Below, piece after piece: positions 26,095-37,500 of a DNA stretch of 64,000 nt (position 1 is the first letter of the stretch; every line of letters starts with the position of its first letter). The notes under the pieces are model-generated. The model worked only from the letters and a program-made list of their open reading frames with translations. It ran no database searches and was not told the DNA's origin. The position numbers were made by a program, and so were the translations under genes. The stretch comes from Sordaria brevicollis. Taxonomy: Eukaryota > Ascomycota > Sordariomycetes > Sordariales > Sordariaceae. The stretch is taken from NCBI GenBank assembly GCA_033439795.1, contig JAUTDP010000004.1, positions 1,798,001 through 1,862,000 on the forward strand, written 5' to 3'.

Positions 26095-26394
26095 TAATAT
26101 AAACTACTTTCGCCTTAAAGAATAACCCTATAATTAATATAAAAGTAAATAATATTATTCCTATATAAAGTATAATATCGAAAGAAGAATTAAAAAGAGT
26201 ATACGCCCGTATACGAAAGGAAGGATATCCTTTCGTAGAAAGCCCACTCTTCCTGAGCCGCGTCGGGCCCACTTCCGTGGTCGCGATCGCGATAGCCTTG
26301 CCGGCCCGGCACGCCGGGCCGCCATAGCATTCAACATGCACTTTTACTACCATGTGTAACCTTATACTATATATACATAAAACGTTCCGTATCA
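26095..26394 (-). repeat. 5' LTR of element B
   Basis: 300 bp, TAATATAAACTAC...CCGTATCA on the + strand, followed by GCCGG (26395-26399). It keeps the same GC hairpin as the left LTR (from about 26303). The outer TG is mutated to TA, whereas the terminal CA survives. Confidence 0.92.
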
Positions 26395-26399
26395 GCCGG

Positions 26400-28650
26400 G
26401 TTTTATTAAAGGCGATAATATTATATTTTTAGTAAATATTTCGAATTTTTAAATACGTTTATTAAAAATCAATAATATTATAGTTATTTTATCGAAGATA
26501 AGGTTAGCGTTAGCGATATTGATTAAAATTTTATATTTTTTTAATTAATATTTATTTAGGATAATATTGTACTCCGAATTAACGATAATTATTATTTCTT
26601 TATTAAACCGCTAATTTTATATTTTAATAATTCTTTTTAAATATTAATCGATCGTTTCGCTATATTACCCGGTATACCCTCCTATAATATAAGGATAAAA
26701 ACCGTATAATCTTTCTATTCTTTATTTAATTATATTATTAATAAAATTTTTATTTATAAAAATATTACTATTTATTCCTAAATTAATAAACGTATCGTTC
26801 GTAAATAAAATTTTTCTATTATTATTTATTATAATATAAAACGTAATTAACGCGGGTTTATTTAAATAATCCTTTAAAAAACCTTTATTTACCTTTATAC
26901 TTTCCGGTAATACTTTTTTTAAATTCTTTCTAAAATAAGTATTTATTAACTTAATTTTTAGGAAGGAGTCTAATATTCTTAGGGTAATTAATTTTCCGCT
27001 TTATTATCGGCCGGCTTATTATTTTCTTTATTTTTGTAACTATAATAATCGATAAATTCGTTAATACGGTTAGGGTTTTTATTATAGCGGTTAAAATAAT
27101 TATAAAAACGATATTTAATTTTCTTATATATAAAATATTTATTTTCTTCGAATAATTTATAAGCTTCTTTACGAATTATATCGGGGGCGCGATAAGAATT
27201 ACTTCGATTATTATTATTAATATTAATATTATTATTAATAATATTATTAGAATTTTTATTAAAATTATTAGAACTTTTAACTTTATTAAACGAATTCGTA
27301 AAAGAGGAGGTATTTTTATCCTTATTCTTATTATTTTTTTTGGCCTTATTATTACGGAAAATATATTAGTTAATTTCGACCGCTTTTTTAATTATTAAAG
27401 CGTATTAATTGAAGGTAATATCCTCTTATCCGTATCTTTAAAGGAGGGCGTTTTAAATAGTACCCGGGAGTTTCTAATTAAATTCCTATTTCTACGAGTT
27501 GGGAGGGCGATTATATTCTTTTATTAAATATACGAATTTATTACGGAATTTTTAGAAATCCCTATTTATTTCGAATTTTAAATCGTTAAATTCGTAAATA
27601 GCCTTTTCCTTTCGATTATAATTATAATATTTAGCGTATAAATAGGCGAATAATTTATTAAAAGTTTTAATATTATAAGGACCGTTAATAAAGTAGGGTT
27701 TAAAATCTTAAGTAATTTTATTAGCGGTACGATTTTCGATATATATCTTCTTAATTTTATTATTAGAGAAGTAATCGGTATTTAATTTAAATCTATTAAA
27801 AATATAGCGGTATTAAACGTTAAAGGTAATAGTATTTTTATTTTTTTTATTATAAAAGTAGGGCGGATCTTTCTTTTTAATTAATAAGCGTTTCCGATTA
27901 GTAGTAAAAAAGTCGATAGTAAATATTTTTTTATAATGCCTTCTATTATCGCTATCCTTATTATAGTTAGCGTAGTTATAGTATTCGAAGTTTTTAGGGG
28001 TTAGGAAAGCGATTTTCTTCTTACGAAGATTAATATTTTCCTTACGGAGGTTAATATTTTCTTTAATTAAAATAGTAATTATAATATATAAATTAGCGAC
28101 GTTATTGTCCCGGGTAATTATTATTCCTCCTAATTCTTCGGTTTAGATTTTTATAATTATTAGGTTATTTTTAATTTTAATAAACTTTTTTTCTTTCTTA
28201 ATTAAATCGTAACGAATTTTATTCTATTTAGCGAAAAAGCGGGGGTAGGATAGGTAACCTTTAATTAAAGAATTGTTTTTTTATTTATAAGGGGTATTTT
28301 ATTTATCGGTATAGCCGTTATTAAACGGGGTATTATTTTAAGCTTCTCCATCGTCGGATAAGTCGTCGTTTTAACCGTTATTAAATGGGGTATTATTTTA
28401 AATTCCCTTATTAGGGTAATTAATAATTTAACGTAATACGGTAAATTAGGTTTAGAGTTTACGGTTCTTTTTGCGTAACGCGGCGTTTTTATAACGTAAA
28501 GTCTCGTAGTCGTCCAATTCGAAGTTGGGATTTTTACTTCCGCGGGCTTTTAATAATTAGTACGTTAAAAATATATTCTTATTTTATTCTTTATATAAAT
28601 CTTTATAGAAGCGTTTATTATTTATTTTAACGCCTTTTTAGTATTTTAAT
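26400..28650 (-). pseudogene. Element A gag and protease relic
   Basis: On the minus strand, gag carries the knuckle YFIYKKIKYRFYNY (CX2CX4HX4C with all Cys/His codons now Tyr) near 27080-27140, preceded by a RSNSYRAPDII linker. The protease reads TFIINLGIN-type residues and FTNDTFI near 26770-26830 (DSGADS in relatives). Upstream sequence to about 28650 fits the capsid part but is unreadable in detail. B separates this segment from RT. Confidence 0.75.
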
Positions 28651-29457
28651 AAATTAATAGCGTATTTATATATTTATTTTAAATTAGTATTTAAATTGAT
28701 AGCGATAATTTAATATTCTTATTATTAAAAAAGAATAATTTTAATTAGGATAGCCCGCAATTTAATTTCTTCGAAAATAGTGTATACGCCTTCGGGATCC
28801 TCGATAATAGATTTAAAAGTATTAAAATTTATTAATAGGATATTACCGTTATTCTATTTTTAATAATTTTAGCCCGTAGCCGTTAAAATTTTAAAAATAA
28901 AGGTTAAATACCCTTTATTATATTAGGCCTAATATTTCGTAATTACGTTAATCTTTATATATAAGAAACCGAATAAATCCTTTATATTAAACGTATAATG
29001 AACGTTAATAAATTTATTAGTAATTTTTTAATTAAAAAACGTAATAATTTCGTTTATATTTTCCGGAATATTATAATCTTTTAAATTAAATTTATTAATA
29101 TTATGTAATTGGGTATCCTATTTCTTTTTAAAGGTATTAATTATAATATTATTAAACGAACGACGCTTAAAAGTATTATTTTATTAAATAATTATATTAG
29201 GAGTAATAAGTATATTTATAATATCGAATTTAATTTGCTCGACCGCGAGTTTATTGGATATATTCTTCTTTTAAATTTCGTTTATTTAAACGCTCTTGGT
29301 AGTAGATAATTTAGCGGTTTTAGCCGCGGTAGCTTTTTCGTCGGGGGTATGCGCTATTATAATTAATTACGAGGGTATATATTATAATTACTTTAATCGG
29401 TAAATAAATTTAAAATATTTAAATACCTCTTTAGTATATTAAGAATAATTTTGTAAT
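28650..29457. other. Element A 5' leader region
   Basis: RIP-mutated sequence between the gag-like frame and the 5' LTR. A short + frame at 29109-29309 has no domain, and its position inside the minus-strand element makes a gene unlikely. I found no clear tRNA primer-binding site next to the LTR. Confidence 0.4.
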
Positions 29458-29710
29458 TATTACGAGCGATGTAGTTACGAGAGATAAGTTTAATATATTG
29501 AATTTAAGTCTATTATAGAATTATAAAATGAAGAAGAAAAGAAGAAACGAGTAAAGGGTGCGCCCCGCGCTAGGGTTTTATGCTTAGGCGCGGGCGACCT
29601 ACGAAGGCGGTACGTAATTACGTGCGCTGGTGCGGTCAACCTTTGTTAGGTAACCGCCCGAACGACAACCGGTCCGCTAGATAGGGACCCTATCCGCCAG
29701 CGCCGTAATA
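29458..29710 (-). repeat. 5' LTR of element A
   Basis: 253 bp, TATTACGAGCGATG...CGCCGTAATA, followed by ATAGG at 29711-29715. It is less mutated than the left copy around 29610-29700 (it retains GTGCGCTGGTGCGG). Confidence 0.92.
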
Positions 29711-30123
29711 ATAGGACTTAAGCGTTTAATTTAGTAATAATATCATTAAAAATATTTTATTCGATATTATATAATTAATTAATAAAAGTAAAAAGGAGAT
29801 TTTCGAATTAGTTAAATATATAGAATTAATTAATATTAAATTGGGTACCGACGTTATAAATCGATTCGTTAAATTTAATTTTAATAGCGGCTTATTATAT
29901 ATATTCGTATATTTAACGTAAAATAGAAATATATTGCCGCCTTCTAATAAATTTAATATATTTTATTAGGTTTTCGAGTAATTACTTTTATTTATTTAAA
30001 TTATCGAAAAATGTATAAAAATTATAATAGCTTATAAACGTATCCTTATAGTCGTTAATTCTTTATAGTTGTAAATATAAATTTATACCCTTTTATATTT
30101 ATTTTAATTGGAATAAAGAATAG

Positions 30124-30143
30124 TTTATTCTTATAAGAATAAA
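30124..30143. repeat. Perfect 20-bp palindrome
   Basis: TTTATTCTTATAAGAATAAA equals its own reverse complement. It lies inside the helicase segment and resembles the core found in each unit of the 84-bp array and at 52354-52367. Confidence 0.75.
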
Positions 30144-30464
30144 TAGGCGTACCCTATTAATAATAAATAAAATAATTTATTTTATTCTACGGAAGGTTAA
30201 GTTTAAAATTTAAATGATTTTTTCTAATTAATTATAAATTAAACGTTTAAAAATCGTTTAAAATTAAAATAACCCTTTTAAATATATTAATATTTTAATT
30301 TTAAATTCCGCGGTTTACGCCGCCGGTTTAAATTTCTACTATTAATATTATATTAGAATCGGTCTCGGATTAATTTAGAATATAAATATTATTTTATAAT
30401 ATTTAAATCGTTTATATTGAATTGGATAATAATAACCGGTGGAGTAATTCCTTTTAATTATATA

Positions 30465-30469
30465 TAATA
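30465..30469. repeat. TSD of element D (TAATA)
   Basis: TAATA before the left LTR is repeated at 45715-45719 after the right LTR. In such AT-rich DNA a 5-bp match alone is weak, but the LTR ends coincide exactly. Confidence 0.8.
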
Positions 30470-30673
30470 TATTACGATACCGATCTAGCAGAGGCTTAGA
30501 GAAGACGTATTATTACACGAAGAGGAGAAGATCGAAAGAGAGTAGCGAAAACTCTACTCTCGGACTATATATATAAGTGAAATAGAAATATAATTGTAGG
30601 TACGACTATATTCCGCTAATAATTCGGTACTAAAACGCCTAAGGAGCGTTGCTAATAATTTAGTACTATAATA
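30470..30673 (-). repeat. 3' LTR of element D
   Basis: 204 bp, TATTACGATACCGATC...TAGTACTATAATA. The following ATACCCCC is the complement of a short polypurine tract, which supports minus orientation. Confidence 0.9.
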
Positions 30674-31294
30674 ATACCCCCGGTTCTAAAACGCAATTAA
30701 CCTCAATTATTAATAAAACTAATATACCGATACCTTTATAAGTTAATTAATAAATTGCGGGCGTAATAGTAATAGGTAATCCGTATTATCGCGCGCGTTA
30801 AAATAAATATAATAGGTTTAGCAATTATTTACTACAACGGCTGTAAATAGTACTACGTTAAATCGAATTTAGATAATTAAAATAATATATAAGCCTATAG
30901 TTCTTCCCTTCCTATTTTAATTAAATTTCTAAACTTTTAAACTCTTTTTCTTTCTTTCCCTTCTTTTTTATAACTTTTATTAACGTAATTTTAACGCTCT
31001 TTAAATTCTCTACGTAATAAATATTTCTTCTTTACTTATAATAAAATAAACTTTTTAAAAATTTTACGTATTTCCTTAATATTATTATACTTCTTCGCTA
31101 TCGCCCTTATAAAAATTTTAATACGGTTCCCGCTAAAGGTATAAATTATATAATTTATTTAAAATCTATTATTAAAAATACTATTTTAAATAATAAAATT
31201 CCTATAACGCTTCGGTACTTTTACCCTTTAGGTAAAAAGAAGAAATATTATAAATATATTAATTGTAAAAAGAATTATAATAAAGTAAATCTAA

Positions 31295-31318
31295 TTTTTT
31301 TTTTTTTTTTTTTTTTTT
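31295..31318. repeat. T24 homopolymer
   Basis: Twenty-four consecutive T. On D's own (minus) strand this is A24. It falls inside the unknown coding trace, in phase. Confidence 0.9.
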
Positions 31319-32123
31319 AATTAGTATTTTATTAACGAAATAAACCTATTATCCTAATAATTAGCGATAGAACCGATATCGCTACTTTAATTCGCTAATT
31401 AATTAAATTTTAAAAACGCGATATTAATAGAACTTTTATTTAAAAAGAGGCGTTACATATACGTATTGCAGTTATTATTAAAAATCTCCTAATATATTTT
31501 AATATTATTAAAACGGTTATTAAGGCCGAATTTAGGCTTTTAAACCCTAAGAAAATTATTAAAAATATTATAAATATACTATTAAAGGGTAAGCGAATAT
31601 ATAATATAATACTAATTATTCTATAGCGCGCCGCCGTTAAAAAAATCGTTAATAAACGTATTTAGGCTTTAATATAATCGGCTCCTAAGCGTCCTATTAT
31701 AAATATTCCTATATAAAAGTATTAATATTCGAAGGAAATTTAATTAATATACTTTATTTATAACGATTTTAATTAATCGATTTAATTTCTTATTAAAAAA
31801 CGCTTTTATAATATAATCGAAACGGAGGTAATTTATATAATTAATACTACTAAAAATACCGATCCCGAATATTAGGAAAAGGAAGTTACGTAGGTTATAA
31901 ATAGCTTCCTTATATAAATTTTTATTTAAATAACTAGTAAAACGTCGAAGCTTCGCTTCGGAAATAGCAAATTTTAATCGAGGATAATTAATAAAAATAT
32001 AATACTTTAATAGGAAAACGATAATAAAAATACAATTTTATTATTATATTTCGCTACGAAGAGATATTAAAAAAAATAAAATTTAAAGTTTAAATAATAT
32101 AATTATATAATTTATAAATTAAA

Positions 32124-32238
32124 ACCGTAAAAAGAAATTATAAAAGCGTATTATAATATATACGTAAAAAACCGTAAAAACGTATTGTAATTTATACGCG
32201 GAGGACCGAAAGGGCGTATTATAATTTATACGTAAGAG
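32124..32238. repeat. 34-bp tandem repeat, three units
   Basis: Units start ACCGTAAAAA or ACCGAAAGGG at 32124, 32171 and 32205 and each runs through CGTATTATAATTTATACG. The first unit carries 13 extra bases. It lies in the 3' part of element D, just left of C1. Confidence 0.65.
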
Positions 32239-32302
32239 ACGGACTAGGTTTAAACGAACTATTAATTATACTATATTCCTTTAAAGCTTTACTTAATTCT
32301 CG

Positions 32303-32307
32303 TTAGT
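32303..32307. repeat. TSD of element C1 (TTAGT)
   Basis: TTAGT before the left LTR recurs at 39676-39680 after the right LTR. Confidence 0.88.
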
Positions 32308-32602
32308 TGTTACAGGCTTAGCCTAGTGACTGTACGTGACTTAATTACGTGCTTGTGCTAAGGTTGTAATTACTATTGAAATAATTACAACCTTATTCGG
32401 CTGGCCCGCCGCCGCGGTCGTACAACGATACGGTCGCGGTCCCGGTTACATGACCACGCGCGCCCTACGCGCGCATAGTTTATACGCCGTACCTTTATAA
32501 GGGTAGCTACCCGCGTATAGCTTCGCTCCCTTTCTTCTTTTCCTTCCTCGTATAATATCGTATATTCTATTCTATTTACTTTAGTCGTATTTACCCGTAA
32601 TA
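32308..32602 (+). repeat. 5' LTR of C1
   Basis: 295 bp. It contains a 13-bp hairpin (AAGGTTGTAATTA 32360-32372 with TAATTACAACCTT 32382-32394), a CpG-rich core (about 32400-32475) that RIP left intact because CpG is not its target, a TTTATAAGGG box and a pyrimidine-rich tract near the end. Confidence 0.93.
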
Positions 32603-32920
32603 ATATATTATACCTTATTATTGCGTTTATAACGTATAACTTTCGATTATTTAAACGTACTAGGATCGCTTCATTCGTAAGTCGTTAAGCCTAATATTCT
32701 TTCTTTTTTTTTTTTTTTAATAATTAGGGTAGTTTTTTTCGTCGCAATAGCCTCGACCGTTAATTATTCGCTAAAATTACGTCCTTTTATTTAAAGAATA
32801 AAGGTAGCCTTCTTTTTATTTAATGGATAAAGGTAAGCGCTGCATTTCTCTCTTTTTCTCTTTCTATTTTTAAAATCGTTTTATAAATTATAAACCTTCT
32901 CTCCGCTCGTTAATATTTAA

Positions 32921-34520
32921 TATAAATAGTAATAACGATCCTATATACTTTTTAGGAAGCGACGACGAATTCCCTACGATTTTTCGCTCTTTAAATATTA
33001 ACGAGCTTCCTACAGTAAACGATTTATTTACTTATAATATTAACGTTTGCATTACTATTTTACGCGAATTTCTTATTTTTTAAAGTATTAATAACCTTAT
33101 TACCGCTATTGAGGAGGATGAGGATAAAGAAGCGGTCCCCGAAGATTATTTATCCGGAATTAGTATTATCGCCGAATACCCCGCTTTCTATTCGATTATT
33201 ATATTTATCGCCCGTATTTATATTAAGATTCTATTTATCGTTAAAGATTACCGCGAGGAAATATTTATTAACCGCCGTATTATTAACAACGTTTAAAATA
33301 TATTCGACGACGTAAATTTTAAATATTATTAATTTATCGCTAGGTATTAATCTTTTAAAGTTAATAAATTTACCGCCGATAAACGTAATAATACCCTTCG
33401 CGATATTATTTCGAAATTTACGACTTAATTTAATATAAATACTACGGATAAAATTATTAATATTAATATTATATCCGGTTACTATTAAATTATTAATAAC
33501 CCTCTTATTTTTATAGAAGAGGAGCCTAACGGCGCCGCTACCTATTGCGAAATCTTCGCCGCTTAGCGTTTCCGTATTTAATTTTAATAAAAAGTTAATA
33601 CCCTCCTCTACCCTAATAAGGGTATTAAAATTATTAAAACGGTTATGTTTTTAAGCCCGAAAATCTTATTTAATATCCGTAAAGAGCTTTAAACTATTTA
33701 GAATAATAAGCCCGAAGATATTTAGTATTAGAAAATTAAAAAGGAGTTTATAAATTATTTAATTAAATATTTTGAGAATATTAATTTAATTAACGACGCT
33801 AACCGCCGTTTCGAGGAATATTATATAAAAAACCGCCCCTTTACCGAATTTGAATAAGAGTTTACTAATTTTTATAATTTGGTCGATTATAACGACGTTA
33901 TAAAGATTTATTATTTTCGTAATAAAATTAATAAACGTCTTTACGACGGTTTTATCTATTATAACCCCCCGGCCGTTAATAATTTCTACGCTTAATTCGA
34001 TTTATATTATACTATTACTATTAATTTCGAAGATACCGATTACCGTTAAAAGATAATTAACCGCGCCTTTAATTTATTTATTATTAATATTACCCCCGCC
34101 GTTAATTCTAATTCCGCCCTTCGTATTAATTTTAATAATATTCCTATTAATTAAGGTAATAATAAAATGGACTTAAACGCCGTCGATTTAACCGTATTTA
34201 TTTATAAAAATATTTTTAATTAGCGTATACATAAAGGCCTTTACCGCTATTATAATTAAAAGGGTTATATTAACTATAATTATATTAATTCGATAAATTA
34301 TAATAATAAGGGCCGTTAAGATAATAAAGGTAAAAGTAATAAAAAGAAGAAGAAGCGTAATTAGGGCTAGTAGGTTAAGGTCCGCGCCGTTAACGCTACT
34401 CCAACCGCCCTTACCGCCCTTACCGCTCCGGCCGCCGAAGGTAAGGAGTATTATAACGCTCTAAAAAACGAATAGCCTTTATACTTAATTACGTATAAAA
34501 GCCTTAATAGTTATTACGAT
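32921..34520 (+). pseudogene. C1 gag relic
   Basis: From about 32921 a + frame (phase of 33111) reads FLGSDDEFPTIFRSLNI, IEEDEDKEAVPEDYLSG and on through a capsid region (NRRFEEYYIKNRPFTEFE near 33800-33860) to the zinc knuckle at 34242-34283, read YRYYN.KGYINYNY with all Cys/His codons now Tyr. Spacing CX2CX4HX4C is intact. A basic NKGKSNKKKKKRN-like tail follows. The next ORF (pol) is in the -1 phase. The short open frame at 33109-33315 is a shadow in another phase. Confidence 0.82.
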
Positions 34521-34559
34521 TCTTAATTGAAAAGGATAAAGTTTTAAATTCCTTAAAAT

Positions 34560-37500
34560 TAAAAGGTTTAGAAGAAATATAAATTTAATTTTTAAATAAT
34601 TCTATTACCCCAAATTTAATATTCCTTTCTTCTTACGTAATAACCGGTTCGTATAAAGATTATTATATTACTTTCGTTAATAATAAATATTCTGCGTTCG
34701 CTTTTATCGATTATTCTTTTATAATAAAAAATAACCTTCTACGTTTTAAATTTTAATATTTAAAAAAATTAATTTTAGCCGATAATATAATTAAAGGCGT
34801 TATTTTTAAAGGGGTAAGGGCTAAGTTCCGCATTAGATTTTATAATAAAATTATTACCTTTTTAATATATAATATCTCCCCTAAATATCCCGTAATTTTA
34901 AATTTCCTATAAATATAATTTTATAAACCTGAAATTAATTATAATGCGTATAATATATAATTTAAATATTATTATAATTATTACCTTATTGTAAACTTAT
35001 TTAATGAATTAACCGTAATATTACGCGCTATTTTTAATAACGTTATAATCGCCGCTATTAAGGCTTTACTTAAATTTACTTTAATAATAACCCCCTTTAA
35101 AGAGAATACGCCGGCTCTTAAAGTTACTTCCCTAACCGCGATATAAAAATTAGCCCCGATAGTTATACCCTCGGCCACTCTTAAAACGAAATTTATTCCC
35201 TAAAATAAGCCCGTTCCCTAAAAAAAATCCGCTCCTTAAATTAACCCTGTTCTTATTTATAATTTACTTACTCCCGAACCCTCCCAACTTCTTATTTACT
35301 ATAATACTACCCTATTTAAGGTTTTAATTATTAACCGAATTAGTATTAAAGTTTAAAGTATTTTAAAAATAACCGCTCTCTTCGTTAAAATTAAAAACCC
35401 TATAATTTACGAGCCTTATATTAAATTGAACGGTCGGCGTATATTAACCGGTATACGTTGCGAATATAGTCTCTATTTATTTAAAATAGTAAATAACCTA
35501 TTGGATTTAAAGGATATTAAGGAATTTAACGCCGCTACGTTTAATTTCCTATGCGAAAGGGATAATTTATAACCTATAATTATAACGTACGTGGAATTCG
35601 AACGTTTAGCCGCTATTTACGAATTTAATGAAATTACTTTAACCGAAGAAATCGTTAACGATATTTAAAATAAGGAGGGTAAGAGATATAAAAATATATT
35701 ATTAAAGAATTTTTATAATTTTATCGAGGTTATAGCGGGTAACGGTTTTAAGGATAATATTAAAGCCGTAGTTTTAATAAAATTATTGAATTTAACGGGT
35801 AATTTTAGTTAGGATACTCTTATATATAAAGAAATTATCTATTAGGTTATAGTAATTAAAATTATTAAATAAATTAACTTTAATAAAATTACGGAGGAGG
35901 ATGTGAAGAAGTTTTTTGAAAAGAATCGACGGTTAATATTATTAAAGGAAGAGGTTATAATTAAAATCCCCGAATAGTATTATAAGAATATTTTAACTTT
36001 CTTACCCTAATTAGCGGAGGAAGTCTTATTTTATTGTATTTATAATTATAAAATTAAATTATTATTAGGCGTTAAGCCGTTTAGCGTTCGCGCTCGCCTA
36101 ACGTTCTTTATCGAAATTTCGGTTATTAAATAATAGGTTAATAATAATCTTCGTAAGAATTTTATCCGCCCTTTATAATTAACCGCGGCTACCCCTATCC
36201 TTTTAATTAAAAAACCGGGTAACGGAGTCCGAATTTACGTAAATTATAAAGATATTAATAATATTACCCTAAAATCCCGCTACCCGTTCCCGTTAATTAA
36301 AGAGACCCTAGATTCGATTTATAAAGTAAAGATTTTTACTAAATTAAATATTATTGCCGTATTTAATCGGATATAAATTAAAGAGGGCTACGAGTAATTA
36401 ATTGCGTTTATTACTCGTTTTAGTTTATTCGAATCCTTAATTTATTTATTTAGTTTTTAAAGCGTATTAAGTACGTTTTAAAATTATATTAACGATATCC
36501 TATACAATATTTTCGACGTTTACGTAACCGCGTATTTTAATAATATTTTAATTTATTCCAATAACGAAAAAGAATACGAGCGGTATATTAACGAGGTTTT
36601 GGAACGAATAATTAAAGTAAAATTGTAAATTAATATCGATAAGTGCGAATTTTATACGATACGTACGAAATATCTAAGTTTAATTATTACGCCTAATAAT
36701 ATCGAAATAAATTCCGAGAAGGTCGCCGCCGTTATATTATAGTAAGTTCCCGATTCTAAGCGTTCGCTATAGTGCTTCCTAAATTTCGCTAATTTCTACC
36801 GACGTTTTATAAAATATTTTTCGATTATAGTAGGGCTATTTTACGAATTAATTAAGAAAATAGTACCCGTAGATTAAAAATAGATAAAGCGGTACTAAGA
36901 TTTTTTTAAAGTATTGAAGAGAGTTTTTACGAGCGGACTAATTTTACGTATTTACGATTAGTTTAAATTAATTATCGTAGAGACGGACGCTTTAAATTGG
37001 GTTTATAGAGGAATTTTATTGTAATATAATAATAATAGTATTTTACGACCGGTCGCTTATTTTAATTAGAGATATTTCGCCGCCGAATATAATTATAATA
37101 TTTATAATAAAGAATTGTTGGCTATTATTAAAGTATTAGAGGAGTGGAAATTGGAGTTTAAAGGAGTATAATAGCCGTTTAAAATCCTTATAAATTATTA
37201 GAATTTAAAGATATTTATAACGAATAAGTAATTAACGCTCTACTATATAAAATAGTCCTAATTTTTATTTTATTTCAATTTTATAATTAAATACCGATTA
37301 GGTTCCTTTTAAATTCGCCCCGACGCCTTTAGCTATAAATTAGAAAATATTTTTAAGAATGTAAATAATGAATAATTATTAGTACGTAATAAGGTCCTAT
37401 TAAATAAAAACTTCTTCGTTAACGGCGCTTTTATTTTAAAGCCGGAGGACGAACCGGACGTAGGAAACCTCGTCGGTTATAAGTATAAGGCTTTGAAAAA

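Larger units (their letters stand above)
18565..26394 (-). mobile_element. Element B: Ty3/gypsy chromovirus nested in A
   Basis: 7,830 bp with two 300-bp LTRs and TSD GCCGG. It inserted into A between the protease and RT regions, in the same (minus) orientation. Domains on the minus strand run right to left: knuckle, RT, RNase H, integrase, chromodomain. The RT (VIDLRILNRIIIFNNYPLP) and RNase H (INGSFKRGFNVIIF) belong to a branch different from 1/A and C/D. It is younger than A. Confidence 0.93.
14637..29710 (-). mobile_element. Element A: Ty3/gypsy chromovirus, minus strand, split by element B
   Basis: Two 253-bp LTRs enclose 14.6 kb, of which 18565-26394 plus 5 bp is the nested element B. 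Element A itself is about 7.24 kb. Order on the minus strand: 5' LTR (right), gag with CCHC knuckle, protease, [B], RT, RNase H, integrase, chromodomain, polypurine tract, 3' LTR (left). It interrupts the SNF2-like gene. Its RT is closest to element 1. Confidence 0.93.
29716..30469 (+). pseudogene. SNF2-like helicase, segment 2 (C-lobe)
   Basis: Continues segment 1 after element A. The decisive part is 30301-30460: YAAGLNFYY and a run of hydrophobic residues lead to motif VI, read RLY*IG**QPVE-like at 30409-30444, which corresponds to RxxRIGQ(Q)xPVE of SNF2 C-lobes with three Gln/Arg codons turned into stops. The N-terminal part (29716-30300) reads open with RIP stops. A perfect 20-bp palindrome lies at 30124-30143. 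Element D inserted at 30469. Confidence 0.72.
31090..32260 (+). pseudogene. Plus-strand coding trace inside D, antisense to its pol
   Basis: One phase reads about 390 codons with RIP-type stops only: YFYPLGKKKKYYKYINCKK, a run of Phe from a T24 tract (31295-31318), then RDINRTFI, KAEFRLLNPKKIIKNI, AAVKKIVNKRIQAL, TEVIYIINTTKNTDPEY and IRGGPKGRIIIYT. It lies between D's pol end and its 3' LTR, on the strand opposite to pol. I do not recognise it. It may be an accessory ORF of D or an older insertion. The minus strand is also fairly open here, so strand assignment is uncertain. Confidence 0.35.

Noticed and set aside
31295..31318. T24 as the poly(A) tail of a LINE or processed copy on the minus strand
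   Set aside because: No target duplication found and no minus-strand coding content to its right; an in-phase + frame passes through it.
33109..33315. 68-codon + frame with a start codon
   Set aside because: Out of phase with the gag frame that reads through the same bases with Ty3-like content.
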